54,688 nt of DNA from Planctomycetota bacterium (GTDB lineage: Bacteria; Planctomycetota; Planctomycetia; Pirellulales; Pirellulaceae), in the NCBI GenBank assembly GCA_027622275.1, contig JAQBZB010000020.1, forward strand, positions 1-54,688, in the 5' to 3' direction. A model generated the notes under the pieces. It worked only from the letters and a program-made list of their open reading frames with translations, was not told where the DNA came from and ran no database searches. This document shows positions 25,756-34,566 of the stretch, in pieces. Both the position numbers and the translations under genes were made by a program. The stretch's first letter is position 1. Each line of letters opens with the position of its first letter.

Positions 25756-26598
25756 ATGGTTTCACAGTACAATACACTCAAAACGATTGATTTTCGTGCT
25801 GGTCAGCGAGATCCGCTTGATGAGCGAGGGACGATCCGCAGCGTTCTTTTCAACAAGCCAGAGAAGGGGGTGGTCTACCAGCATGAGGACTGGCGTATTA
25901 AATGCTACAATTACGCCGACGGGCGGCCCGCTGAAAGCAAAAAGCAAATCGATCGGGCTATTCGCTTGATAAACCTGTGCTCGCGACAGTCAGAGAAGCA
26001 CGTTCGCGATCAAATGCTCTCGTCTGCTGTTTCCGGCTTGATCATGTCCATTGATGACCAAGCAGGTGATGCCGAGAAGATTCTTAACTCGGTAGAATGT
26101 GCTCACAATCGTTTGATCGACGAGATCGGGACGCTCTCCGTGTACATATCTTCGCCCTACAAGGATCTCCTCCCGTATCGCTTGAAGGCAGCGAAAGCCG
26201 TCCGTGAATTAGAGTATCGCCCGATCGGCATGGAAGACTACGTTGCGTGCGATGAACGACCATTGCTGAAATGTTTGGGCGACGTTCAAGGATCCGATGT
26301 GTACGTCGGCATTCTTGCCAGACGGTATGGGCACCGCGATCCAGGCGACAGTATTTCGATTACGCATCATGAGTATAGGGCCGCTAAGGACCGGGACATT
26401 CCTCGGCTGCTCTTCAAACTCGATCCTCGCTGCTCTTGGCCGAAGAAGTTCATCGACGACGATCAATCGCTAGTTAAGGAGTTCGTAGCGGAATGGGAAG
26501 CTGATCGGGTGGTCAAAACGTTTACCACACCTGACGATCTCGGTCGGGCAGTGGCAACATCTCTGGCGAATCTCGCTCGAAGTCGCACGCGACATTAG
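25756..26598 (+). CDS. DUF4062-domain protein, candidate defence gene
   Basis: A 280-residue protein. The C-terminal half is a DUF4062 domain: TLSVYISSPYKDLLPYRL at about 140-157, then RPIGMEDYVACDERPLLKCL, SDVYVGILARRYGHRDPG, SITHHEYRAAKDRDIPRLLF. The segments ISSxxKDL, ME(D)Y, RYG and TxxEY are the family's markers. DUF4062 has a TIR/nucleoside-deoxyribosyltransferase-like fold and is often found in immune proteins fused to NTPases. Here the N-terminal 120 residues are a charged helical region without a recognised domain. It lies alone among debris of mobile elements. A defence role is inference. Confidence 0.72.
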   Translation: MVSQYNTLKTIDFRAGQRDPLDERGTIRSVLFNKPEKGVVYQHEDWRIKCYNYADGRPAESKKQIDRAIRLINLCSRQSEKHVRDQMLSSAVSGLIMSIDDQAGDAEKILNSVECAHNRLIDEIGTLSVYISSPYKDLLPYRLKAAKAVRELEYRPIGMEDYVACDERPLLKCLGDVQGSDVYVGILARRYGHRDPGDSISITHHEYRAAKDRDIPRLLFKLDPRCSWPKKFIDDDQSLVKEFVAEWEADRVVKTFTTPDDLGRAVATSLANLARSRTRH

Positions 26599-26780
26599 TG
26601 ACGTGGCCTCCAAGCCGTAGGTCACTTGTGAGGGTGTGACCAGGCGACTTTTTGATTGGGCTAAGTGCATAGGTCGACAACTGTGGCAGAATCAGCTGCA
26701 TTTGGGCGAGGTTGGCCATCGGGAGTCATAGGGTGCCGATGACCAAATGAATCGACAGCAAACGGAACGGTTTTAAATCG

Positions 26781-27113
26781 TCAGAACAGCCCGCGTTGGC
26801 TAGTTGCTGGCCCCTGTCTCTTTTCCTGAGCTGTTTCTCCGGTCGTTCGCAATTCGGCGACGGTCTCGTCCGGGACCGCGTTGACACGCTGTCCGAAATC
26901 ATCGGTGGCGGGGTCGAGCGGTAGACTGGTCACACGGAGCCGCTCAATCGTCTCGGCAACGCGGGTCTCGCCCGGATTCCTAACCAAATATTGGAGTTCT
27001 TCCCGCAGCTCGTCGACCGCATTACGAAGGACTTCCACTTGCTCGCGCAGAGAATCGATGCTCTCGATCAGCTCGCTATCGGCTTCGCCGTCAATGGATC
27101 GCTTCTTCCCCAT
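26781..27113 (-). CDS. Small coiled-coil protein of unknown function
   Basis: A 110-residue hydrophilic protein. Residues of about 12-45 (LIESIDSLREQVEVLRNAV onward) form a convincing heptad-type coiled coil, and the tail is disordered (GETAQEKRQGPATSQRGLF). I did not recognise a family. It lies 111 bases past the toxin-antitoxin pair on the same strand and may belong to the same transcript. Confidence 0.55.
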   Translation of the reverse strand: MGKKRSIDGEADSELIESIDSLREQVEVLRNAVDELREELQYLVRNPGETRVAETIERLRVTSLPLDPATDDFGQRVNAVPDETVAELRTTGETAQEKRQGPATSQRGLF

Positions 27114-27224
27114 CGCGACAGAGTATGCCGATAGTTGTGGGCACCTTCAAGCGATAAAACAAGATTCCGCTCCAATGCCGCGATGAAGCGCAAGAGCGCT
27201 TTGGCAAACTGAATTCGCGACGTC

Positions 27225-27569
27225 CTATTGATCAGCCGCAGCGGAGGGCAGGTCGTCGGGATGGATGGTGTCTTGAGCGGCACGATGAATTGCTGAGACA
27301 TACACCGTCTGCTCTCGAATCGTGAACAGAGCCCGATACCCACGTTGATTGCCCAAGCCAACAAGCTTCTCCCGAAGATCGTATTTGAACTGTGGATTCT
27401 CCGCAGCAAACGGGTGTCGTTCGGGTAGGTCGCGGAGCGACTCCGGCTGCTTGTAAATGGCATCCCGCCAACGAATCGCTTGATCGTAAGAATGATGCTC
27501 CGCCCGCCACACGGCATTCCGTGTAATATCGTTGTGGGCCGCTGCGGCGATTTCAAGCTCGAACGTCAT
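27225..27569 (-). CDS. ParE/RelE-type toxin
   Basis: A 114-residue protein of the type II toxin RelE/ParE superfamily: MTFELEIAAAAHNDITR, then WRDAIYKQPESLRDLPERHP, FKYDLREKLVGLGNQRGYRALFTI, and a final strand VYVSAIHRAAQD. The ATGA overlap with the upstream antitoxin gene is the classic coupling of these operons. It may act on gyrase (ParE-like) or on mRNA (RelE-like); the sequence does not decide. Confidence 0.8.
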   Translation of the reverse strand: MTFELEIAAAAHNDITRNAVWRAEHHSYDQAIRWRDAIYKQPESLRDLPERHPFAAENPQFKYDLREKLVGLGNQRGYRALFTIREQTVYVSAIHRAAQDTIHPDDLPSAAADQ

Positions 27570-27811
27570 TGCCGAAAGCGGTCGAGAGCCTCGTCGCTTC
27601 GACGTCGCGATTCGTCGATCGTCATGGTTCGCCCGGCTTCCAGGTCTTCGATACCGCGTTGAACCGCCGCATTGACTTGCTGCTGATGAGACAGTTCGTA
27701 GAGGGACTTCTCAGTAAGTATGAAGAGACGTCCAGTCGCCGGGTCAATCGCCTCAATCTGATCGTGGCCGCTTAAAGCGTTCGACAGTTCTTTGCTGAGT
27801 TTGGCAGTCAT
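27566..27811 (-). CDS. Antitoxin of the ParE/RelE-type pair
   Basis: An 81-residue protein starting MTAKLSKELSNALSGHDQ. A small N-terminal strand region (IDPATGRLFILT) resembles antitoxins of the 'type II toxin-antitoxin system antitoxin' class found next to RelE/ParE genes, and the helical C-terminus (NAAVQRGIEDLEAGRTMT) would bind the toxin. Its TGA overlaps the toxin ATG by two bases. It probably represses its own promoter just upstream. The family assignment rests mainly on context. Confidence 0.72.
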   Translation of the reverse strand: MTAKLSKELSNALSGHDQIEAIDPATGRLFILTEKSLYELSHQQQVNAAVQRGIEDLEAGRTMTIDESRRRSDEALDRFRQ

Positions 27812-27843
27812 GCTCCGATTGTACCACACTTCCCTCCCGTCTT

Positions 27844-28026
27844 GGCAGGCGAATGCAATCGATTTGTGCCATCAACCGCTAAGCCGTGTCGGCCTGGGAA
27901 CGCCCGGAAACACACGGCCTGCGAGGCCATGCTACTCATATGCCCTCATCACAGATTGAATAGAACTAAAGCCCTGATTTGTCGCCCGCCATGGCAAGTG
28001 AATGCAAACGATTCGTGCGGTCAACT
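27844..28026. repeat. Pair of 34-bp imperfect direct repeats around a palindromic repeat
   Basis: GGCAGGCGAATGCAATCGAT (27844 onward) and GGCAAGTGAATGCAAACGAT (27993 onward) are copies of a 34-base unit with about seven differences. They flank a truncated palindromic repeat (27883-27935). Confidence 0.65.
27883..27935. repeat. Truncated nested palindromic repeat, GTAGCATGGCC type (third copy)
   Basis: The right arm ACACGGCCTGCGAGGCCATG is present and ends in CTAC, but the left arm keeps only GCCGTGTCGGCCTGGGAA. The loop sequence matches the copy at 24274-24343 rather than the one at 5442-5511. Confidence 0.75.
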
Positions 28027-28046
28027 CGCGACTGCCGGCCGGGGCT

Positions 28047-28120
28047 CTAGCCCGGATTATTCATCAGCCGCCTGGCGCTAGCCTGCGGTTCTCGCGAACT
28101 TCGAGAGAACCGCACGCTAG
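28047..28120. mobile_element. 5' fragment of the MITE-like element
   Basis: The sequence runs from CTAGCCCGGATTATTCAT through the inner hairpin GCGGTTCTC...GAGAGAACCGC and stops after CACGCTAG, where the full copies continue with CGCGTGGCGG. It abuts the group II intron fragment. Confidence 0.8.
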
Positions 28121-28142
28121 GAAAACGCCGGGATAAACCGGT

Positions 28143-28590
28143 TTGAAGTTGAGAATGAAAGAGTCTTACAGCGAAATCTTAGCCAGATACGCTGGCCCTG
28201 AGTCGTACGCCGACGATGGTAACATCGTGGGTGTGGTAACGGCAGGGGTACACCCAGGCCCAGAAATTGAGCTCCGAAAGCAGGTCGTTCCGATGTGCCG
28301 ACACCCTCTAGCCCGTGGAAGGCAACACCAACCAAGTCTTGATTGGCAAGACTTGGGTGGACGCGGCGGAGTCGAAGACCTGGAGCATGGGTGGAAACTT
28401 CAAACACGAGAACCGGGAGATCCCACGAGTCTGTCGGAGGCAGTCGCCGACAGCGGTCCGAAAACTCTACTGGAGGCAACGCGGACATGAACGCTCGCGG
28501 GAAGTCAGATGGCCCCATAGTACCGATGAGTCCGGCGAACAAAGGCGATGCTGAATCGTCCGCCGACCCACGAAGCGTGTGTGCCCGCGG
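28143..28590 (+). pseudogene. 5' fragment of a group II intron with the start of its reverse transcriptase
   Basis: Bases 28143-28490 have a frame reading MKESYSEILARYAGPESY, typical of the translated upstream region of bacterial group II introns; it includes TREPGDPTSLSEAV. From the ATG at 28487 the frame reads MNARGKSDGPIVPMSPANKG, the usual first residues of intron reverse transcriptases/maturases. That frame then runs into unrelated sequence near 28590, where the truncated IS1182-type element begins. The catalytic domain is absent, so the intron is dead. The assignment is from memory of these conserved N-terminal motifs. Confidence 0.7.
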
Positions 28591-28610
28591 CCGAGGAGGT
28601 CGTGCAGCTT

Positions 28611-29501
28611 TTAAGTGTTGCTTTGCTCGGGTTTTACGTCGTCGCGTTCGAGTCGGTCGAGGATCTGGATGTTCTGGGCGAGGACGAGCAGCCCCATCTC
28701 GGCCCGAGCGCGACGCAGCCCGCGACGATGAAAGCGGTTGAAACCGCGATTGCCTTTGGCATCCGCAAAGCCGCGCTCGACCGTCTGGCCACGCAGTTGA
28801 TAGCGTTCTTTGACTTGCTCATCGTTCATCGTCTCACGCTGACCATCAATCAGTTCTTGCCCTTCCAGGCGTTTGATCGTTCGGCCGCTGGAAGGATTGC
28901 TAACACACCGAGCGGCCAACTCACAGCCTTGGCAGTGCGACGGCGAACACCTGTACCGATGCTGGATGATCGATCGCCCACCGTGTCGCTGTTTTCGCTC
29001 TTGGCCTTTGTAATCAAGACGATGACCGGCCGGGCAATGATAACTTCGCTCGGTCTCGTCCCAAGCGAACTGATTACGATCGATCTGGCGTTCAACGCGT
29101 TTTTTTGTCTTGCTTTCAGTGAACGAGTTCGATTGCACGGGAGCAAGCAACTCGATCTGTCGCAGCTGACAATCCTGAAGATCGAGAATCGTGCAATAAG
29201 CCGCGTCCGCCATGACCGTCCGAAGCTTGCCACCGACGATTCTCTGCGTCTTGTCGATCATCGGTGCCAGCGTGCCGGTGTCGTTGGCCGCCGCTTCGCA
29301 GCAGTAGCTCATGATCAAGTGGCTCTTCGGTGCGATCATATACTGAACCGTATACAGCGGACGATACACCTTCAATTTATCGCGTCCCAAGTGTGCCTCT
29401 GGATCACTCAGGCTGATCACGATCTTGGCTGGATCTTTCCGCGTATCACTCTCTCGCCCTAAAATGCGCGGCGTCGAGACGAACAGCCGTTGCATCCGCA
29501 T
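28611..29501 (-). pseudogene. IS1182-family transposase, N-terminally truncated
   Basis: A 296-codon open frame. It covers the C-terminal DDE part of IS1182-type transposases: SDPEAHLGRDKLKVYRPLY, the Asp in VMADAAYCT, the zinc-binding-like cluster HCPAGHRL...CQGCELAARC, and the catalytic Glu region QLRGQTVERGFADAKGN. Family members are about 450-550 residues, so the N-terminal third (DUF772 region with the first Asp) is lost. No terminal inverted repeats were found. It overlies the end of the group II intron fragment. Confidence 0.82.
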
Positions 29502-29598
29502 AGGCGGCCCCGCCGGTCCTCAGCCAAGCGTCTCAGTTCAACGCACAATCTATCCGTCCGAGGACAGATGGATAGATTGATATTCGTTCGCCGAGGAT

Positions 29599-30024
29599 AT
29601 GATGAGCGAATCAACGACGGTCCTCTTGTACGAGCTCAACAGCCTGGCACTAATTGTGCCCGCCTCAACGAAAATCGTGTATCGGAACCAGACTGGAGGA
29701 CATGCCTGCCTGCAGTCCCAGGTAGAGGGATACCTTGTTCCGTTCGCCGGCGAGGTTCGTGACAAGTGCGAGCGACTGCTGTCACACTTCACCGGTCCAA
29801 AGTGGGGCGGCTGGTGTTCGGAACGCATTGACGAGGAAACCGCGGATGAAATCGACAGCGTCCTAGCTGACATGCCCGGTCGCGATCAGATCATCGTTAA
29901 CCGCACGAAGCTGAACCTATCATGCGAAGCGTGGGTACATGTCAGGATCATCGGCCCGCTGCTCGCGCTGGTCGAACATGCCGCACCGAGCGAGGCAATC
30001 CTTACCTGGCCCAACAGTGACTGA
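29599..30024 (+). CDS. Possible DUF6210-like protein
   Basis: A 141-residue cytoplasmic protein starting MMSESTTVLLYELNSLALI. The segment VYRNQTGGHACLQSQVEGY recalls the DUF6210 family, which has a similar NQTGG...CL...EG stretch. The C-terminus (EAWVHVRIIG onward) is a short alpha/beta region. The function is unknown. An in-frame start one codon later is also possible. It is the last small gene of the accessory stretch before the M20 peptidase. Confidence 0.55.
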   Translation: MMSESTTVLLYELNSLALIVPASTKIVYRNQTGGHACLQSQVEGYLVPFAGEVRDKCERLLSHFTGPKWGGWCSERIDEETADEIDSVLADMPGRDQIIVNRTKLNLSCEAWVHVRIIGPLLALVEHAAPSEAILTWPNSD

Positions 30025-30186
30025 AGGCAACTAACATCGGACTGCAGGAGATGATCAGCAGTTGCGGGGTTTGAATGCCGGTTCGTTACGGTGAGGGATT
30101 TGATGTCGTTGTCTAATCCTATGGAGGTCGAACGAGTTCGAAGAGCAACCAGCCTTTGGCGACCCTACCGAAAGGCGACCATCAAT

Positions 30187-31359
30187 TCATCCGGACTGGC
30201 AGAATTCGACCGCTGTTAGTGCATAGACCAAGGCGACGCGGACCAGTTCCGCAACCGCGACTTCTTCATAAAGCGTATGCGCCCCTTTCGCATCGGGACC
30301 GTGAGTGATCGCCGGGATGCCGCCACGATTGACGAACTCGTTGCCGTCGTCGACGAATGGTTTGGCGCCGATCGACAGCAGGCGGCCCGTCGCCAATCGG
30401 TGCGCCGATTGGAACGCCGCGACGAACGGTTGCGTGGGATCGATCTCATAGGCATCGCGAGCAACCTGGAAGCGTCCTTCGATCTGGACGCCGTGTTGCT
30501 GGGCGACCTCGGCAAGGATCTGCTGGAACTGGTCCTCGGCGTCTTGCATGGCAGTGCCGGGCAACCACCGCCGTGTGCCCGCGAGCATGCATTCGATGGG
30601 TGCCTGGTTATAGATTTCGCCTGATGAAAACTGTCCGACGAACATGCTCTCGCGTCCCGCCAGCGGATGCGAAAGTGGCCTCAGTTGTTCGTCCAGTTCC
30701 GCGAAGCGCCGCACGACTTCCGCGCCGGCACGGATCACACTTGGCTGCTGGCTCCCCCCCAGCACTTCGTGAACGGGTTCTCCCGCGCGTGTAATCTTCA
30801 CATTCAACACCGACAAACCGCGGCCGATGACGGGCAGCGGATCGGCCAGGTATTCCGGCAACAAGACGGCATCGCCGAGATAGCCTTCGTCAATCAGTCC
30901 ATTCAGCTGCGTCCCGTCGCCCCAAGGTGTTTCATGAAGATCGTGGGCCGTCAGCATGACCGCGCCGGCGGTCAACAGGCCTGTCTCGCGCAGTGCCCGC
31001 ATCGCCTCGACACAAGCCGCGATGCCTCCTTTCATGTCCGAACAGCCGCTGCCGTACAACACGCCGTTCTCGACGCGCGGCGGCACGAACGGCAAGTGGA
31101 CCGTATCGAGATGCCCATTGAACTGCAACGTCTTGCCCGGCTGTCCACTTTCGTAGCGAGAAACAACGGCGGGAGCCTCCGGCCAGCCCGCGGCTGGCCG
31201 CTCGACGGAGAACCGCTCGGCCCGCAGGATCTCGTCCAACCGATCCAATACATCCGCCGCCGAGCGCGTGGGACTGGGAACTTCGACCAACTTGATTGCG
31301 GTATCCAGCAACCGGTCGTACTGAATCGCTGCGGTCAGCTCTTTCGCGGCGTCTCGCAT
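30187..31359 (-). CDS. M20-family metallopeptidase (ArgE/DapE/acetylornithine deacetylase type)
   Basis: A 390-residue zinc hydrolase from the ATG at 31359, which follows GGGTG. Metal-ligand motifs are FNGHLDTVHLP (His, Asp), GCSDMKGGIAACVEA (Asp), and TAHDLHETPWGDG in the place of the usual Glu-Glu pair. The dimerisation domain follows, and the last ligand is in the HGPDAKGAHT region. The usual substrates are N-acyl amino acids or small peptides, and this one cannot be narrowed down. It is divergent from the cytochrome fusion gene at 31606. Confidence 0.85.
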   Translation of the reverse strand: MRDAAKELTAAIQYDRLLDTAIKLVEVPSPTRSAADVLDRLDEILRAERFSVERPAAGWPEAPAVVSRYESGQPGKTLQFNGHLDTVHLPFVPPRVENGVLYGSGCSDMKGGIAACVEAMRALRETGLLTAGAVMLTAHDLHETPWGDGTQLNGLIDEGYLGDAVLLPEYLADPLPVIGRGLSVLNVKITRAGEPVHEVLGGSQQPSVIRAGAEVVRRFAELDEQLRPLSHPLAGRESMFVGQFSSGEIYNQAPIECMLAGTRRWLPGTAMQDAEDQFQQILAEVAQQHGVQIEGRFQVARDAYEIDPTQPFVAAFQSAHRLATGRLLSIGAKPFVDDGNEFVNRGGIPAITHGPDAKGAHTLYEEVAVAELVRVALVYALTAVEFCQSG

Positions 31360-31523
31360 GGCAACACCCTTTCGATGTCTCGGATTTTCCTGTGCGTCGT
31401 ATGTTATGCCCGGTTGTGGATCGGGATAACAGCAGGCATCGGCGATCGAAGGCAAAAATGATTGATGTCACGCGCCAGTCGCCTATACTCGGAGGGCTGA
31501 AGATTCGTCTGCCTCGCGGCCTC

Positions 31524-31586
31524 TGACCTCTGACCTCTGACCTCTGACTTCTGACTTCTGACCTCTGACCTCTGACCTCTGCCTTC
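31524..31586. repeat. Nine tandem heptamers (TGACCTC)
   Basis: TGACCTC is repeated nine times, with two copies reading TGACTTC and the last TGCCTTC. The array ends 19 bases before the ATG of the sugar-dehydrogenase/cytochrome gene, so it lies in that gene's leader or promoter. A unit of 7 bases is typical of arrays that change length by slippage. Confidence 0.9.
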
Positions 31587-31605
31587 TCCCCAAAGAGGAC
31601 ACCCG

Positions 31606-34536
31606 ATGCGTGCATCCCTTTCCGCCAAACTGCTGTTTGTGTTTTCTGTCACGGCCATTTCGCAGTTCGCTCTGCTGTCCGCCGCCGATGATCGTTCCTT
31701 TGATACCCACCAGCGAGTCCCGTGGGTCAGCTCGCGGATCAAGGGCACGCCCGATCCGCCGCCGCCTTACCGGATGGCCGTGGCGTTTCCCAACTTGAAG
31801 TTCGAAGAACCGTTGGCAATGACGCCGGCACCGGGAACAGATCGACTGTTCGTCGTCGAACGGCATGGCAAAGTCCGGTCGTTTCCGAACCAGCGAGATG
31901 TTCGACAAGCCGACGTGGTATTAGACCTCGGCGAAGAAAAACCGATCTATGGTTTGGCGTTCCATCCGCGATTCGCCTCGAACGGCTACTTCTATATCAC
32001 GTATCTCGTCGATCCCGTTGCGGAAACTCCGCGGGGAACGCGCGTGTCGCGGTTTCAAGTTCGCGACGGCGATCGGTTCAAGGCCGATCCAGATTCCGAG
32101 CAGCTCATTTTTGAATGGCCGTCCGGCGGTCACAACGGCGGCTGCCTGAAGTTTGGCCCGGATGGATACCTCTATATCGGCACCGGTGATTCGAGCGGCA
32201 TCGCCGATCAACTGCTGACTGGGCAAGACATCAGGAACGTGTCGGGTGCGATCTTGCGGATCGACGTCGATAAAGCGGAAGGGAGCAACGCGTATGCGAT
32301 TCCGCCGGACAATCCGTTTGCCGCACAAGACGGGGCGCGAGCCGAGATCTGGGCCTATGGCTTGCGTCAACCGTGGAAGTTCAGCTTCGATAGCGCCACG
32401 GGCGATCTGTGGACCGGCAATGTGGGGCAGGATCTGTGGGAACAGATATTCCTGATCGAGCGCGGTGGGAACTACGGCTGGAGCGTGATGGAAGGGAGTC
32501 ATCCGTTCCGGCCCGAGCGTCCGCGCGGCCCTTCGCCGTTCGTGCCACCGATCGTCGAACACGATCACGCCGAGTTTCGTTCGATCACCGGCGGCTTCGT
32601 CTATCATGGCTCGCGGTTGCCGGAGCTGAAAGGTGCTTACATCTATGGCGACTACGACACCGGCAAGATCTGGATGTTCCGCTACGACCGCCAGACAAAG
32701 CAAGTTTCGGATCACCGCGAACTGAATGATTCAACGCTGCGGCTGGTCGGATTCGGAGAGGATCACGACGGCGAGTTGTATCTGGTGGATCACATGCGCG
32801 GTCTGATCTTCGAACTGCAAGAGAATCCCATTGCCGATCAACAGCCCAACTTCCCGCGCAAGTTGAGCGAGACGGGCTTGTTCGCTTCCGTGCCGGATCA
32901 TCGCCCGGCGGCTGGTGTCATTCCCTATTCCGTCGCGGCGGCGCAGTGGTCCGATGGAGCGAGCAAGGAACGCTTCCTGGCTGTGCCCGGCGAATCAAAA
33001 ATCGAGTTCGACGGCATCACTTACCCGCAGCCCGCTCCCGGCGCGCCGCACGGCTGGAAGTTTCCCGACGGCACGGTCGCCGTCGAGACGCTGTCATTGG
33101 AGCTTGCACCCGGCCAGCCACGGCGGCTGGAGACGCGGATCTTGCACTATGAACAGTTGGCGGGCAGCGAAGACGTCGGCGATCAGTTTTGGCGGGGTTA
33201 CACGTATGTTTGGAACGACGAACAAACGGAAGCCACGCTGCTCGAAGACCCGCTGGGCATGGACCAGGCCTTGACCATCCAAGACGCAACGGCTCCCGGC
33301 GGCAAACGCCAACAGACTTGGCACTTCCCCAGCCGCACCGAGTGTACCGTCTGTCACAACATGGCGGCCAAGTATGTGTTGGGAATCAACACGCTGCAAC
33401 TGAATCGCGATTACGACTACGGCAACTCGTCGGCGAACCAGATTGACATATTTCAGCGGCTGGGACTGTTCACTGACAAACTGCCCGCGGAACCTGTCGA
33501 TTTGCCGAAGCTCGTGGACTACGGACAGGCGTCGCACGATCTGAATCAACGAGCCCGCTCGTACTTGCACGCCAACTGTTCGCACTGTCATCGCAAATGG
33601 GGCGGCGGCAACGGCGAGTTTCTGTTGCTGGCACCAGTCGATTTGGAAGAGATGGGAATCGCGAACGTCAAGCCGGCCCACGGCGGGTTCTATATCCCGG
33701 GCGCGAATGTCTTGACGCCGGGAGATCCGTATCGCTCGGTGCTCTTCTATCGCGCGGCCAAGCTCGGCCCCGGACGCATGCCGCGGCTCGGCTCGTCGGT
33801 CGTTGATGAGGACGGTTTGAAGTTGTTGCACGACTGGATCGCGTCGCTGCCGACGGATACTCGCGTCGAACCAGCAGCGTCGTCCAACAGCGACGTCGAC
33901 GCGAGATTGGCAACCACCAGCAGTGCTCTTCAGCTGATGCAGAGTCTCAGCGCCGGTTCGCCCAACAAATCGTTGCGAGCCGAAGTTCTAGCCCGAGTCG
34001 GCGAACAACCGGCTCACATCCGTGACCTCTTCGAACGCTTCTTGCCGGAGCAGCAGCGGACGAAGCGGCTCGGCAGCGTGATCCGGCCCGAAGCGATTCT
34101 GGCGATGAGCGGCGACGCCGAACGCGGCAAAGCCGTCTTCTTCCAGACGAGCGGCGTGCAATGCAAGAGCTGTCACAAGATCGGCGGGGTGGGCACCGAC
34201 ATCGGACCCGACCTCAGTCAGATCGGCAAGAAGTATGATCGGGCAAAGATCCTGGAAAACATCCTTGAACCTTCCAAGGAGATCGATCCAAAGTTTCGCG
34301 TTCATCTCGTGCAGACGGTCGACGGCCAGATTCACAGCGGCTTGCTCATCGAAAACGAACCTCCCGAAGTCGTGCTGAAAGATGCCAAAGGCCAGCTCAT
34401 CAGCATTCCATCGGCGGACGTCGAGCAACTGGCCCCGCAACAGCAATCGATGATGCCGGATCTCTTGTTGCGAGACCTGACGGCTGAGCAGGTCGCGGAC
34501 TTGATCGCTTATCTCAGTTTGCTCAAGGCCGGCTAA
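31606..34536 (+). CDS. Sugar dehydrogenase-like propeller fused to cytochrome c domains
   Basis: A 976-residue exported protein (signal SAKLLFVFSVTAISQFALLS). Residues of about 50-410 form a PQQ-dependent glucose/sorbosone dehydrogenase-type propeller (MTPAPGTDRLFVVERHGKV, IYGLAFHPRF, GGHNGGCLKFGPDGYLYIG, YGLRQPWKF). The middle part resembles the SO2930 family (TIGR03806) with CTVCHN and CSHCHR, and the end is a planctomycete c-type domain (TIGR02603-like) with CKSCHK. Thus there are three CxxCH haem sites. It probably oxidises a sugar in the periplasm and passes electrons on internally. The stop codon lies inside a fragment of the MITE-like element. Confidence 0.88.
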   Translation: MRASLSAKLLFVFSVTAISQFALLSAADDRSFDTHQRVPWVSSRIKGTPDPPPPYRMAVAFPNLKFEEPLAMTPAPGTDRLFVVERHGKVRSFPNQRDVRQADVVLDLGEEKPIYGLAFHPRFASNGYFYITYLVDPVAETPRGTRVSRFQVRDGDRFKADPDSEQLIFEWPSGGHNGGCLKFGPDGYLYIGTGDSSGIADQLLTGQDIRNVSGAILRIDVDKAEGSNAYAIPPDNPFAAQDGARAEIWAYGLRQPWKFSFDSATGDLWTGNVGQDLWEQIFLIERGGNYGWSVMEGSHPFRPERPRGPSPFVPPIVEHDHAEFRSITGGFVYHGSRLPELKGAYIYGDYDTGKIWMFRYDRQTKQVSDHRELNDSTLRLVGFGEDHDGELYLVDHMRGLIFELQENPIADQQPNFPRKLSETGLFASVPDHRPAAGVIPYSVAAAQWSDGASKERFLAVPGESKIEFDGITYPQPAPGAPHGWKFPDGTVAVETLSLELAPGQPRRLETRILHYEQLAGSEDVGDQFWRGYTYVWNDEQTEATLLEDPLGMDQALTIQDATAPGGKRQQTWHFPSRTECTVCHNMAAKYVLGINTLQLNRDYDYGNSSANQIDIFQRLGLFTDKLPAEPVDLPKLVDYGQASHDLNQRARSYLHANCSHCHRKWGGGNGEFLLLAPVDLEEMGIANVKPAHGGFYIPGANVLTPGDPYRSVLFYRAAKLGPGRMPRLGSSVVDEDGLKLLHDWIASLPTDTRVEPAASSNSDVDARLATTSSALQLMQSLSAGSPNKSLRAEVLARVGEQPAHIRDLFERFLPEQQRTKRLGSVIRPEAILAMSGDAERGKAVFFQTSGVQCKSCHKIGGVGTDIGPDLSQIGKKYDRAKILENILEPSKEIDPKFRVHLVQTVDGQIHSGLLIENEPPEVVLKDAKGQLISIPSADVEQLAPQQQSMMPDLLLRDLTAEQVADLIAYLSLLKAG

Positions 34537-34566
34537 CGCGGATTATTCATGAACCGGTCAACATTG
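34533..34566. mobile_element. Fragment of the MITE-like element (3' end, inverted)
   Basis: CTAACGCGGATTATTCATGA, continuing ACCGGTCAACATT, matches the reverse complement of the right end of the full elements with three differences. It overlaps the TAA stop of the cytochrome fusion gene. Confidence 0.65.

Noticed and set aside
31524-31586. Possible CRISPR array
   Set aside because: The heptamers are directly abutting, have no spacers and no cas genes nearby. This is a simple tandem repeat.
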